From contig NZ_FMUS01000001.1 in the NCBI RefSeq assembly GCF_900101495.1, positions 124,001-188,000 on the forward strand: 64,000 nt of DNA. Reading direction: 5' to 3'. This DNA comes from Alkaliphilus peptidifermentans DSM 18978. GTDB taxonomy: Bacteria; Bacillota; Clostridia; Peptostreptococcales; Natronincolaceae. A program made the translations under genes and the position numbers. Numbering within the stretch: the first letter of the stretch is position 1; each line of letters begins with the position of its first letter. Positions 19,461 to 27,277 of this stretch are shown in pieces. The notes beneath the pieces are model-generated. The model saw only the letters and a program-made list of their open reading frames with translations. It did no database searches and was not told the origin of the DNA.

Positions 19461-20080
19461 CAGTCTACTCTCCTCACCGGAACCCCAACATACGTCCCAG
19501 GTTCAGTAATATCCTTAACCACCACAGCCCCTGCACCTACTTTGCAACCACTGCAGATGTTCACGTTATTGCTTACAATACTTCCTATTCCTAGCCAGCT
19601 CCCCTTGCCAACTTTCACCGTTCCAGCTAAGCTAGTACCAGGAGATATGTGTACATAACCTTCAATAACATTGTCATGATCCAAGCTAGAACTTGTGTTG
19701 ATGATACATCCCTTGCCTATTCTGCTTGAGCTGTTAATCACAACTCCAGCCATTACTACAGTTCCAATACAGATCTCAACATCCGTGCCAATAACAGAAC
19801 TCGGATGAATCAAACTAACTACATTTAGCCCTTCCTCGATTAATTTCTCTTGCACTTTTTCTCGAACAGCATTGTTTCCTATAGCAACAAAGAAATCAGC
19901 TTCATTTTTATATGTAAAAGCATTAGCAGTTTTACCGATGACTTCTAACCTCATAGATATCTTAATAGATTCGTCATCATCGAGGAATGCGATGCTTTGC
20001 CACTTATTCATTTTTATTGCGATGTCAGCCACAACCTTTCCGTGGCCACTAGCACCTATAATGATTAATTTATCTTTCAT
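19460..20080 (-). CDS. Sugar O/N-acetyltransferase, PglD/NeuD family
   Basis: This 206-residue protein has an N-terminal nucleotide-sugar domain (IIGASGHGKVVADIA) followed by a left-handed beta-helix of hexapeptide repeats ending in GAGAVVVKDITEPGTYVGVPVRRVD. The catalytic-type histidine lies in SLDHDN. In PglD the enzyme acetylates the 4-amino group of UDP-4-amino-GlcNAc to give UDP-diNAcBac. The aminotransferase and priming transferase that would precede and follow it in that pathway are the next genes upstream, supporting this role. NeuD-type O-acetylation is the alternative. Confidence 0.85.
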   Translation of the reverse strand: MKDKLIIIGASGHGKVVADIAIKMNKWQSIAFLDDDESIKISMRLEVIGKTANAFTYKNEADFFVAIGNNAVREKVQEKLIEEGLNVVSLIHPSSVIGTDVEICIGTVVMAGVVINSSSRIGKGCIINTSSSLDHDNVIEGYVHISPGTSLAGTVKVGKGSWLGIGSIVSNNVNICSGCKVGAGAVVVKDITEPGTYVGVPVRRVD

Positions 20081-20175
20081 GATAAGTACATTCCTCTCTA
20101 AAACAATGATTTATACTTACACTTTATTAGCAATTTCCAAATAAAAGATGTATGATTGCAGTAATCTCTAAAATC

Positions 20176-20808
20176 TTAATTCTCTACCTTACTTCCTCTA
20201 AAAGCCTCCATCGTTACCGATGTGTCTGAACTAATACCTTCCTTAACAAATACCTTCTTTATAGTAAGAAAGATTATCTTCCAGTCTCCAATGAAACTTA
20301 CATTATCAACATACTCAACATCAAGATTAAACTTATCTTCCCAACTGATGGCATTTCGTCCATTAACCTGAGCATGTCCCGATAGACCAGGCCTTACTTC
20401 ATGTCTTCTCTTTTGATGTTCATTGTATAGCTCTAAGTAACTAACTAATAAAGGTCTAGGTCCTATTACAGACATATTCCCACGCACTATATTCCAAAGC
20501 TCTGGAAGTTCGTCTAAACTTGTAGCTCTAAGTATTTTCCCAAACTTAGTTAATCTAACTGAGTCAGGTAATAAATCTCCATTATCATCTCTTTCATCTG
20601 TCATCGTTCTAAACTTATACATTTTGAATATCTTCTCATTTTTACCAGGTCTGTCTTGAGTAAATATGATTGGACTACCTAGTTTTGTTCTAACTAAAAT
20701 AGCCACGATTAAAAGTATAGGACTTAAAACTATAAGAGCAGATATAGAAAGAAAAAGATCCTGTGGTCTTTTTATAAACTTTTCATAGAACCCTTTCTTT
20801 CTCTTCAT
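20176..20808 (-). CDS. Phosphosugar-1-phosphate transferase initiating lipid-linked repeat synthesis (PglC-like)
   Basis: This bacterial sugar transferase (210 residues) has one N-terminal membrane segment (LFLSISALIVLSPILLIVAI) and a conserved cytosolic domain with TQDRPGKNEKIF, KMYKFRTM, SLDELPELWNI (the Asp-Glu pair), SVIGPRPLL and RPGLSGHAQV. It transfers a phosphosugar to undecaprenyl phosphate. The frame opens at a TTG at 20832, but the ATG at 20808, preceded by GGAAG, is the natural start. That ATG overlaps the stop of an aminotransferase remnant (TAATATG), so an aminotransferase was once its direct upstream neighbour. The substrate is probably UDP-diNAcBac. Confidence 0.9.
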   Translation of the reverse strand: MKRKKGFYEKFIKRPQDLFLSISALIVLSPILLIVAILVRTKLGSPIIFTQDRPGKNEKIFKMYKFRTMTDERDDNGDLLPDSVRLTKFGKILRATSLDELPELWNIVRGNMSVIGPRPLLVSYLELYNEHQKRRHEVRPGLSGHAQVNGRNAISWEDKFNLDVEYVDNVSFIGDWKIIFLTIKKVFVKEGISSDTSVTMEAFRGSKVEN

Positions 20809-20809
20809 A

Positions 20810-20983
20810 TTACTTCCACAGCTCCTTTTCAATTGAACATATCCTATTTAAATCTCCATCCGTCATCTTCGTATCACTTGGCAAGCAGACGCCATTCTCA
20901 AATAACTTCTCAGATACATCTCCACCAACATAATCATACTCAGCGAAGAATGGCTGCATATGCATCGGCTTCCACACTAGTCT
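20810..20983 (-). pseudogene. C-terminal remnant of a second PglE-like aminotransferase gene
   Basis: The minus strand encodes 57 residues running from RLVWKPMHMQPFF to a TAA that abuts the pglC-like start. About 40 of the first 47 residues match the C-terminus of the intact aminotransferase encoded immediately upstream, by eye; only the last ten differ. No start or N-terminal part exists. It is the tail of an earlier aminotransferase gene left next to its original neighbour when the current copy was inserted or recombined in. The last codons still supply the ribosome binding site of the pglC-like gene. Confidence 0.88.
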
Positions 20984-20989
20984 TTAAAC

Positions 20990-21055
20990 GATAGTTTAAC
21001 CATTGTTGAACTACTGTTGAACTACTGTTGAACCATAGTTTAGCCATCGTTAAAA
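20990..21055. repeat. Tandem 11-bp degenerate repeat (six units)
   Basis: Six consecutive 11-bp units lie between the aminotransferase remnant and the intact aminotransferase gene: GATAGTTTAAC, CATTGTTGAAC, TACTGTTGAAC twice, CATAGTTTAGC and CATCGTTAAAA. A further ATTGTTAAAAC follows after five bases. It marks the joint between the two homologous 3' ends. Confidence 0.85.
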
Positions 21056-21064
21056 GACCCATTG

Positions 21065-22174
21065 TTAAAACAAACTTTTTATTATTTCTACAACCCTACT
21101 TAAATCTTCCTCAGTCATCTTAGTATCACTTGGCAAACACACACCATTCTCAAAAAGCTTCTGACTTACATCGCCACCAACATAATCGTACTCAGAGAAG
21201 AATGGTTGCATATGCATTGGTTTCCAAATAGGTCTTGATTCAATATTTTCCTTCTCCAGTGCCTCCATTATATCAAGTGGCTTAACGTTGCCACTAAGTG
21301 TGATGCAGGTTAACCAATAATTAGGTTCATTCCACTCGTTTATAGGCATAAATTCAATACCTTCAAATTTACTCAGTTCTCTCTTGTAAAATTCAAAAAT
21401 ATACTTTTTCTTTTCTACTCTATCATCCAGTACTTTAAGCTGTCCTCTACCAATGCCAGCTACAATATTGCTCATTCTATAGTTAAATCCTAGTTCGCTA
21501 TGTTGATAATGCCTTGCCTTATCTCTAGATTGAGTTGACCAAAATCGCACCTTGGAAATTCTCTCCTCATTGTCTGAAACCAACATGCCACCACCAGATG
21601 TAGTTATAATCTTATTTCCATTAAAGCTGAATATTCCATACTCACTAAAGGTTCCTGTATGTTTACCTTTGTAGTGGGTACCTAAAGATTCTGCTGCATC
21701 TTCTATAACAACTACATTATGTTTCCTGCATATTTCCAAAATTATATCCATATCTGCAGAAAGACCATAAAGATGAACAATAATTACAGCCTTTACATTC
21801 GGATATTTCTCAAATGCCTTTTCTAGCGCTTTAGGGCAAATATTCCATGTTTTGTAATCACTATCAATAAATACAGGAGTTGCATTTTGATATATTATTG
21901 GATTTGCTGTAGCGGAAAAGGTAAGTGTTGGACAAAATACTACATCTCCATCTCCAACCCCCGCTGCTTTAAGGGCTAAGTGAATTGCACCTGTTCCTGA
22001 AGATAGGGCTGCTGCTGCCTTAGCTCCAACTTTAGTAGCTAACTCGGTCTCAAACTGGTTAACATTATTACCAAGGGGTGCAATCCAATTGGTTACAAAT
22101 GCCTCCTTTATATACTCCATCTCATAGCCTTCATCGCTCAAATGGGGGGAAGATAAATATATTTTTTTACTCAT
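21065..22174 (-). CDS. DegT/DnrJ/EryC1 aminotransferase, PglE-like (UDP-4-keto-6-deoxy-GlcNAc 4-aminotransferase)
   Basis: The 369-residue PLP enzyme begins with IYLSSPHLSDEGYEMEYI. It has the cofactor-contacting ALSSGTGAIHLAL, VIEDAAESLG and the PLP lysine in FSFNGNKIITTSGGG; here the lysine is present, unlike the E1 dehydrase. The pattern matches PglE-type enzymes that aminate UDP-4-keto-6-deoxy-GlcNAc for diNAcBac synthesis. The acetyltransferase and priming transferase follow downstream. The 4,6-dehydratase (PglF) that would make its substrate is not in the window. Its 3' end is duplicated in the remnant next to it. Confidence 0.87.
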   Translation of the reverse strand: MSKKIYLSSPHLSDEGYEMEYIKEAFVTNWIAPLGNNVNQFETELATKVGAKAAAALSSGTGAIHLALKAAGVGDGDVVFCPTLTFSATANPIIYQNATPVFIDSDYKTWNICPKALEKAFEKYPNVKAVIIVHLYGLSADMDIILEICRKHNVVVIEDAAESLGTHYKGKHTGTFSEYGIFSFNGNKIITTSGGGMLVSDNEERISKVRFWSTQSRDKARHYQHSELGFNYRMSNIVAGIGRGQLKVLDDRVEKKKYIFEFYKRELSKFEGIEFMPINEWNEPNYWLTCITLSGNVKPLDIMEALEKENIESRPIWKPMHMQPFFSEYDYVGGDVSQKLFENGVCLPSDTKMTEEDLSRVVEIIKSLF

Positions 22175-22198
22175 TTCTTACACCTCTATTCTTTACTT

Positions 22199-22711
22199 TT
22201 ATAGCAATTCCATAAGATTAAATACTTTGTTATATGAATTGCAATATTTCTCATACTCAACAGTACTTAAAAAAACTACGGGAGTCTCACCATAAAAACT
22301 ACTATTTTTATTAATGAGGGTAATATTATCTATATTTTGAAGTTCAGCTAGTGCAGACTTGACTAAATCACTTATTTCATCTTCTCCGAGTACTATATGT
22401 ATACTGCCATTCTCTCTAAGTAAGTTTATAATCTGATTTTTTATTTTCTCCTTAGTTTCATTAATATAGGTATAATGTAATTTGATGTACTTATATGTTT
22501 TACTTATTTTTTCAGTCATTCCCTTTGGTGTTAACATATAAACAACTCTATTGGCAGGAATGCTCTCTACTTTTATTAGGCCTTCTTTGATCATTTTTTT
22601 CAAAAGGATATTAACACTACCTAATGAAAGTCCGGTTTTTTTTGCTAATTGCCTTTGGGAGATATTTTCATTTTCATTAATTAATTCAAGTACTGTATAT
22701 TCTTTGTCCAT
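22199..22711 (-). CDS. Winged-helix transcriptional regulator of the polysaccharide locus (MarR-like)
   Basis: From the ATG at 22711 the protein has 170 residues. The first 65 form a winged helix: ISQRQLAKKTGLSLGSVNIL is the helix-turn-helix, followed by MIKEGLIKV and a YMLTPKGM wing. A helical linker and a small C-terminal domain of unknown role follow. This matches EPS-associated MarR-type regulators. I prefer the ATG at 22711 (AAAGGTG upstream) to a TTG at 22729. The gene is the first of the leftward unit, directly behind a consensus promoter that overlaps a perfect 33-bp palindrome, so autoregulation is likely. Confidence 0.83.
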   Translation of the reverse strand: MDKEYTVLELINENENISQRQLAKKTGLSLGSVNILLKKMIKEGLIKVESIPANRVVYMLTPKGMTEKISKTYKYIKLHYTYINETKEKIKNQIINLLRENGSIHIVLGEDEISDLVKSALAELQNIDNITLINKNSSFYGETPVVFLSTVEYEKYCNSYNKVFNLMELL

Positions 22712-22730
22712 AATAACACCTTTTTTCAAA

Positions 22731-22763
22731 TATTAAAGCGTTCATTTAATGAACGCTTTAATA
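22731..22763. promoter_or_regulatory. Perfect 33-bp palindrome, candidate operator
   Basis: The two 16-bp arms (left arm TATTAAAGCGTTCATT) are exact reverse complements around one central base. The palindrome begins three bases after the -10 box and covers the expected start point, 20 bp upstream of the regulator ATG. This is a classical repressor-operator position. The leader RNA would also fold into a long hairpin. It is most likely the binding site of the winged-helix regulator encoded next to it. Confidence 0.8.
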
Positions 22764-22765
22764 TA

Positions 22766-22794
22766 ATTATATATCTTATACATTTATAGGTCAA
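22766..22794 (-). promoter_or_regulatory. SigmaA-type promoter of the polysaccharide operon
   Basis: On the minus strand TTGACC (22794-22789) and TATAAT (22771-22766) are separated by exactly 17 bp. It is the best promoter match in the left half of the window and sits ten bases after the stop of the upstream Wzy-TPR gene, so the regulator and the genes to its left can be transcribed separately from wzz and wzy. Confidence 0.85.
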
Positions 22795-22803
22795 CCCATC
22801 CTA

Positions 22804-25728
22804 CTAATTGTAATCTTGTTGTAATATTTGAATTGAGTTTATTATAATTAATCCATTAGATATACCTTTATGCTCAATTATAAAATATTGATTTCCAGGT
22901 TCTATATCTTCTGCAGTTGTAAACTCAAAGCTTGTTGTGTAGTCCTCGAGACTATCTTGTCGATGTTGCAATAAAGTTTCACCACTCCTGCTATATATCC
23001 ATACCCTAGCATTCTCTATTATCGAATTATCACTAAGCTCTAACTCTACTGTATACTGTGTATTGGGCTGTAATGAGAAATCATATGAGAAAATACCCCG
23101 TCTCTGTCCCTCTATATTGTTTATTTCCATTCCACTAGCTACTACTGTAGTATTTTTCTCATGATTTGGAGTATTCCATAATCTCCATCCCTCTGGTATG
23201 TTATTACCTACAATATCTATATTAAAGTAGCTAATATATGCAATGTTGTTAAGGTTTTGTAACTTCAACATGTCGTCAGAACTATTCAAGAAATATTTAG
23301 TTCTATTTATAGGCTGCAATGAATTATTTGTTATATATATTGGTTTTTTTGAGGTTTTATTTACATCAGTAATGTTATCAATTACCTCTAAAGCCTTTTC
23401 GTACATTTCTTCCCCTAAATGCTTTAAACCATTTTCCATATAAAAATTCCCTACTGCTAAATAGGAGTTCAGCTTAAATTCGTAGGTGTCTTCCCTTAGG
23501 GGTGCATTAATTAGTATTTTATCAATTAAATTAAAGGCTTTTTCGAAATCTCCTGTCATTAGATAGTAGTTTGTAGCCCCAGCATAAGCAATATTATTAT
23601 ATGGGGCGTGTTTAATCGCTTTAGAATAATGGCTTTTTGCTTCTTCTAATAATTGATTGTCGTTTTTTTGTATGCCAACATTGGTTAAAATATTTGCTAA
23701 ATCTAACCGATAAGTTTCACGAAATGGGTCTCGTTTCACTGCTCTTTGAAAATGTTCTTGAGCTTCTATTACATTACCACTATTTATGTCATTTATAGCT
23801 AAGTCACCATTTCTTTGCCCACTATATAGAGATATAGAAAGAATTAGTAGTGGTAGAACAAAAATACTCACCAATACTGCAGGAATTTTCACTTCTTTTT
23901 TTGCAAATTTGATGCTTTCTTTAGTATCTAAGCAACCAATAATTACCCACACAGTTAACATTATAGATAGAAATGAAAAATTAAAATCTAAAAAGCTATG
24001 GGCAAATAATGATAATGTGGCAATGATTACTGTCATACTAAGAAATTGTTTGTTTTTAACAGCAAAATACAAATAATATAATAAGGTTAATAACAGGGTT
24101 ATTAAAAGAAATAGTCCCAATGTTCCTACTTCAACCATTGTTTGAATGAAATAATTATGAGCTTCTGTTGTGTTATAGGGTTCAGACTGATATTTAGGGT
24201 ACAAGCTTTTCCATGCTCCACCACCTGCGCCAATAATAGGGTGATTTTTAAATATCTCAATACCATCCTTATAATAGGTTATTCGTGTTGTTGAGCTGTG
24301 TTCAGCTATGCTTATAGAATGTATTCTATAAACTATAGCTTCTGGAATATATTTATAGCTTAATTTAATTTCCTGTAGTTTTTCTCCAATACTACTGTAT
24401 AGGGCAGCATCATAAAAGGTGGCTTTTGTGTTAGGATAAAGTACAGTAAAGTACACAGCTATTCCGCTGGTGTCTTCTAAAGTTTCTATATCTAACAGAA
24501 TTTCTCCAGATTCATTTGCCTCTCCTCTTCTTTGTATAATGGTACTTCTTTCATTTTTATCATTAATACTAGCTACAGTTACTTGCCAGGGCCAGTTATT
24601 TTCATCGTTATTTATTCCATCTACATTGAAATTCAGTACATATGATTCATTTGGCATAACATTTGCTATAGGTCTTATAATTTGATTATATATATTTTCT
24701 TTAACTGCAGTATTATCTAAAACCAGGGGTTGTGTTATATTTAAAGCTGCAACTATAAAGGCTGCTGCTACTAAAGCAGTGCCGCCAAGAAATATATATA
24801 TATACTTATAGTGGGTATCTGCCAGCTTGTTCTTTATATACTCAATAACATTAAATAATATTGTAAACAAACCTAATGAAGCAATAAAAATCAATAGCCC
24901 TTTAAGGCTTGCTCCATCATTACTTAATATTGTAGTAAAGGGTTGCATTGCAATTAGACTTGGAACTCCCACTATAATTAAATAAAGTATTCCATTAATA
25001 CGTGCTTTGCCTGGCAAAAGAATTATAAATGCCAATGCAAATATAGGAAACAATAGCCATGCTCCTCTGGAAAAGGTGAAAATAAAAGTGAAAAACATAA
25101 TAAAGCCCGAGACAGAATATAGGGTTTTTTGCCAGGTTTTATTGCTTTCATTTAAAAGATAAAATGCAATAAAAAACAAGGTCATGGTAAAGGCTGCTAA
25201 GGTATTTGGATATTGAAAGGTTGAGGATATACGATTTCCTAAAACAGCATCAGCTAAAGAAAAATAGCCAAAGGCTGCCAGTAGCCCTATTAATGAAACC
25301 GCCACACCACTGGCAACCAGGGTGTTTAAAATAGCTTTTTTATATTTTTCTTCCTTTGCAAAGTCCTTCACCATAAGGTAAACTACAAATACATTGATAT
25401 ATCTTAGTAATTCTCCTATGGCATCCCTAAGGTTAGCCCATTGTCCAAATATAATCGGCAAGGCATAGGCAATAATTAACAATAAGCCAATATAATCAAA
25501 AACACTTGTAAGCTCTATTTTTTCGTCTTGTAGTCTTTTATAAATTAGATAACTAAGGAATAGTGAAAAGGATAATATATGTGTTATTAAAGTAGCCCTT
25601 GGAAAAAACAGTCCCCTGAAAAAGGGAGGATAGAATATTAAAACACATAATAGTGAAAATATTACTAACCCAAAGGTTTTATTATCTTTTTTACTCATTT
25701 CTCTTTTTCTTGATGTTTTTGAACCCAT
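22804..25728 (-). CDS. O-antigen ligase/Wzy-like membrane protein with C-terminal TPR domain
   Basis: This protein has about 974 residues. The N-terminal half holds a dozen or more membrane segments with the Wzy/WaaL-type extracytoplasmic motif HPIIGAGGGAWKSLYP and TTEAHNYFIQTMVEVGTLG. After the last membrane segment come TPR-like helices (NSGNVIEAQEHFQRAVKRDP, EEAKSHYSKAIKHAPYN), then a beta-rich carbohydrate-binding-like C-terminus. I choose the ATG at 25728 (AGGGGTG upstream) because the longer frame overlaps the wzz stop. Its role is polymerisation or ligation of the surface glycan; it may glycosylate S-layer protein, but nothing in the sequence shows this. Confidence 0.83.
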   Translation of the reverse strand: MGSKTSRKREMSKKDNKTFGLVIFSLLCVLIFYPPFFRGLFFPRATLITHILSFSLFLSYLIYKRLQDEKIELTSVFDYIGLLLIIAYALPIIFGQWANLRDAIGELLRYINVFVVYLMVKDFAKEEKYKKAILNTLVASGVAVSLIGLLAAFGYFSLADAVLGNRISSTFQYPNTLAAFTMTLFFIAFYLLNESNKTWQKTLYSVSGFIMFFTFIFTFSRGAWLLFPIFALAFIILLPGKARINGILYLIIVGVPSLIAMQPFTTILSNDGASLKGLLIFIASLGLFTILFNVIEYIKNKLADTHYKYIYIFLGGTALVAAAFIVAALNITQPLVLDNTAVKENIYNQIIRPIANVMPNESYVLNFNVDGINNDENNWPWQVTVASINDKNERSTIIQRRGEANESGEILLDIETLEDTSGIAVYFTVLYPNTKATFYDAALYSSIGEKLQEIKLSYKYIPEAIVYRIHSISIAEHSSTTRITYYKDGIEIFKNHPIIGAGGGAWKSLYPKYQSEPYNTTEAHNYFIQTMVEVGTLGLFLLITLLLTLLYYLYFAVKNKQFLSMTVIIATLSLFAHSFLDFNFSFLSIMLTVWVIIGCLDTKESIKFAKKEVKIPAVLVSIFVLPLLILSISLYSGQRNGDLAINDINSGNVIEAQEHFQRAVKRDPFRETYRLDLANILTNVGIQKNDNQLLEEAKSHYSKAIKHAPYNNIAYAGATNYYLMTGDFEKAFNLIDKILINAPLREDTYEFKLNSYLAVGNFYMENGLKHLGEEMYEKALEVIDNITDVNKTSKKPIYITNNSLQPINRTKYFLNSSDDMLKLQNLNNIAYISYFNIDIVGNNIPEGWRLWNTPNHEKNTTVVASGMEINNIEGQRRGIFSYDFSLQPNTQYTVELELSDNSIIENARVWIYSRSGETLLQHRQDSLEDYTTSFEFTTAEDIEPGNQYFIIEHKGISNGLIIINSIQILQQDYN

Positions 25729-25744
25729 ATTCACACCCCTATTA

Positions 25745-27031
25745 TTATGCCTTAATGTCACTTTCTTTTCCGCTGGTTTGCCAATACTCAATAAAGAAGG
25801 CAGCAAATACACCCATCATAATCCCCAATACACCTGCAATAGCAACGTTTAATGTTTTGTTTGGTGCAACAGGTGTTGTGGTTGGGAAGGCTCTAGAAAT
25901 AACAATCATGTTTGACTCGCCTATTTGTGATGACTCTGTTACTCTAAGCTCTTCATGTTTTTTAGCAAATGCGTCGTAAGTATTTTGAGACATTTGTACT
26001 TTTTGGTCAATTAGTCTTTCCTCATGCTTTTTATCTGCCAATTCAATTTGTAATTTATCTATCTCTTTTTGTGTTTGCCCTATTTGAAGCTGTAGATTTT
26101 CAATACGAGCTTCTTCTTCCTGTAACTCTATTAATAGGATTGATTTCTTGTTTAATAGATATATATATACCGGATTTATTTCTTCATTTTCCATCCTTAT
26201 ATTTGCCAGCTGGTTAATAGTAAGGTTATTACTTCCCTTTATTACATCAGATAAAATATTATCTTCTAAAATCGACTTAGTTGTTATCAGCTTTTCTGGG
26301 GCATTGTTTAGTTCCCTTTCGGTAGCTTGAATTGACTCTAGTAGTATTCCTTTATTAAGCTGACTATCCACAATCTTTGTTTTATAATCTGTAATTAAGT
26401 TAAGCTTAGCATCAAGCTCCTTTGAAAGCTCTGATGTTCCATTGGGCTGTGCTAAAAATTCCTTTAATTCTATTAATGCATTATCCAGCTGTTGTTTTTC
26501 TTCAATTATTTGCTCTTCTATATACATTGTTGTTGCAGTAGCCTGTTCTCTAGCCTTATCAGACACAAATCTAACAAATTTTTCTCCTACCTTGTTTACT
26601 ATTTCAGCAGCTTGCTCTGAATTAGTGCTTTTCATTTTTATGGTAATAAGGTTTGTATCTCTGATGGTTTCCAGTGTGATGGCTCTTGCTAAGGTTTCAA
26701 TATCGTATTGACCTTCAAGCTGAAGGTCAGCAATTGTTTCCCTCATTATTCGCGGTGCTGTAATTTGCTGTTTATAGGTTTCCATAGTCATGCTAGGGTA
26801 ATGGGATAAATTATTTAGGATACCATCCACACCGTTACCCTGTTGTTGGCTTGTTTGAAGGCGATCGCTGAAGTTTGACGCCATTAATACCATTCTTGTT
26901 TCATATACTGGCTCCAGCATGAAAAAGCTCACAACCGATGAAGCTATAACCATTAAAATAGTAAGACCTATTATAATTGATTTTCTTTTTATAAGTACCT
27001 CTATAAGTTCTCTTAAGCTAATTTCTTCCAC
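25745..27031 (-). CDS. Wzz-type polysaccharide chain-length determinant protein
   Basis: About 428 residues. The N-terminal region (EEISLRELIEVLIKRK) leads into a membrane segment (IIIGLTILMVIASSVVSFFM), then a long extracytoplasmic coiled coil and a second membrane segment (VAIAGVLGIMMGVFAAFFIEY) near the C-terminus. This is the Wzz architecture, controlling glycan chain length. No tyrosine-kinase domain is fused and no CpsD-like kinase is nearby. An ATG at 27046 is in frame, but it lies within the ribosome binding site: GGAGG is eight bases before a GTG at 27031, which I take as the start. Confidence 0.87.
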   Translation of the reverse strand: MEEISLRELIEVLIKRKSIIIGLTILMVIASSVVSFFMLEPVYETRMVLMASNFSDRLQTSQQQGNGVDGILNNLSHYPSMTMETYKQQITAPRIMRETIADLQLEGQYDIETLARAITLETIRDTNLITIKMKSTNSEQAAEIVNKVGEKFVRFVSDKAREQATATTMYIEEQIIEEKQQLDNALIELKEFLAQPNGTSELSKELDAKLNLITDYKTKIVDSQLNKGILLESIQATERELNNAPEKLITTKSILEDNILSDVIKGSNNLTINQLANIRMENEEINPVYIYLLNKKSILLIELQEEEARIENLQLQIGQTQKEIDKLQIELADKKHEERLIDQKVQMSQNTYDAFAKKHEELRVTESSQIGESNMIVISRAFPTTTPVAPNKTLNVAIAGVLGIMMGVFAAFFIEYWQTSGKESDIKA

Positions 27032-27090
27032 TATTAATACCTCCATGAATTGTTTTTTCTACTTTATTCAGAATGACACATCGAAAGCGT

Positions 27091-27096
27091 ATTATA
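27091..27096 (-). promoter_or_regulatory. Probable -10 box of the wzz-wzy unit
   Basis: A perfect TATAAT on the minus strand lies 60 bp upstream of the wzz GTG start. The -35 region (TTAAAA at 17 bp) is poor, so the promoter is probable rather than certain. Confidence 0.5.
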
Positions 27097-27235
27097 AGCA
27101 ACGCAAAAAAACTTTTTAAAAGTCTTTTCTTTTAAAATTATAACATACTCACCTTTATAAAACCTCAATAATTGTATTACAATTTTATTACAACAAGAGT
27201 AATGAGTAGTGAGAAATTCGATAAAAGAAAAAAGC

Positions 27236-27260
27236 AAAAAAGAGAGGGTTAACCCTCTCA
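27236..27260 (-). terminator. Rho-independent terminator of the export operon
   Basis: GAGAGGG-TTAA-CCCTCTC forms a perfect hairpin followed on the minus strand by TTTTTT, 18 bp after the stop of the TolC-like gene. It closes the tetR-to-TolC operon ahead of the wzz promoter. Confidence 0.92.
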
Positions 27261-27277
27261 GAATAAAATTTAAATTT

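Noticed and set aside
18375-22174. Campylobacter-like protein N-glycosylation system
   Set aside because: PglA/C/D/E-like genes are present but there is no oligosaccharyltransferase (PglB) in the window; Wzx, Wzy and Wzz point to a polysaccharide.
25745-27031. CpsC/CpsD-type tyrosine kinase system
   Set aside because: The protein has two membrane segments and a coiled coil but no Walker motifs or tyrosine-rich tail, and no kinase gene is adjacent.
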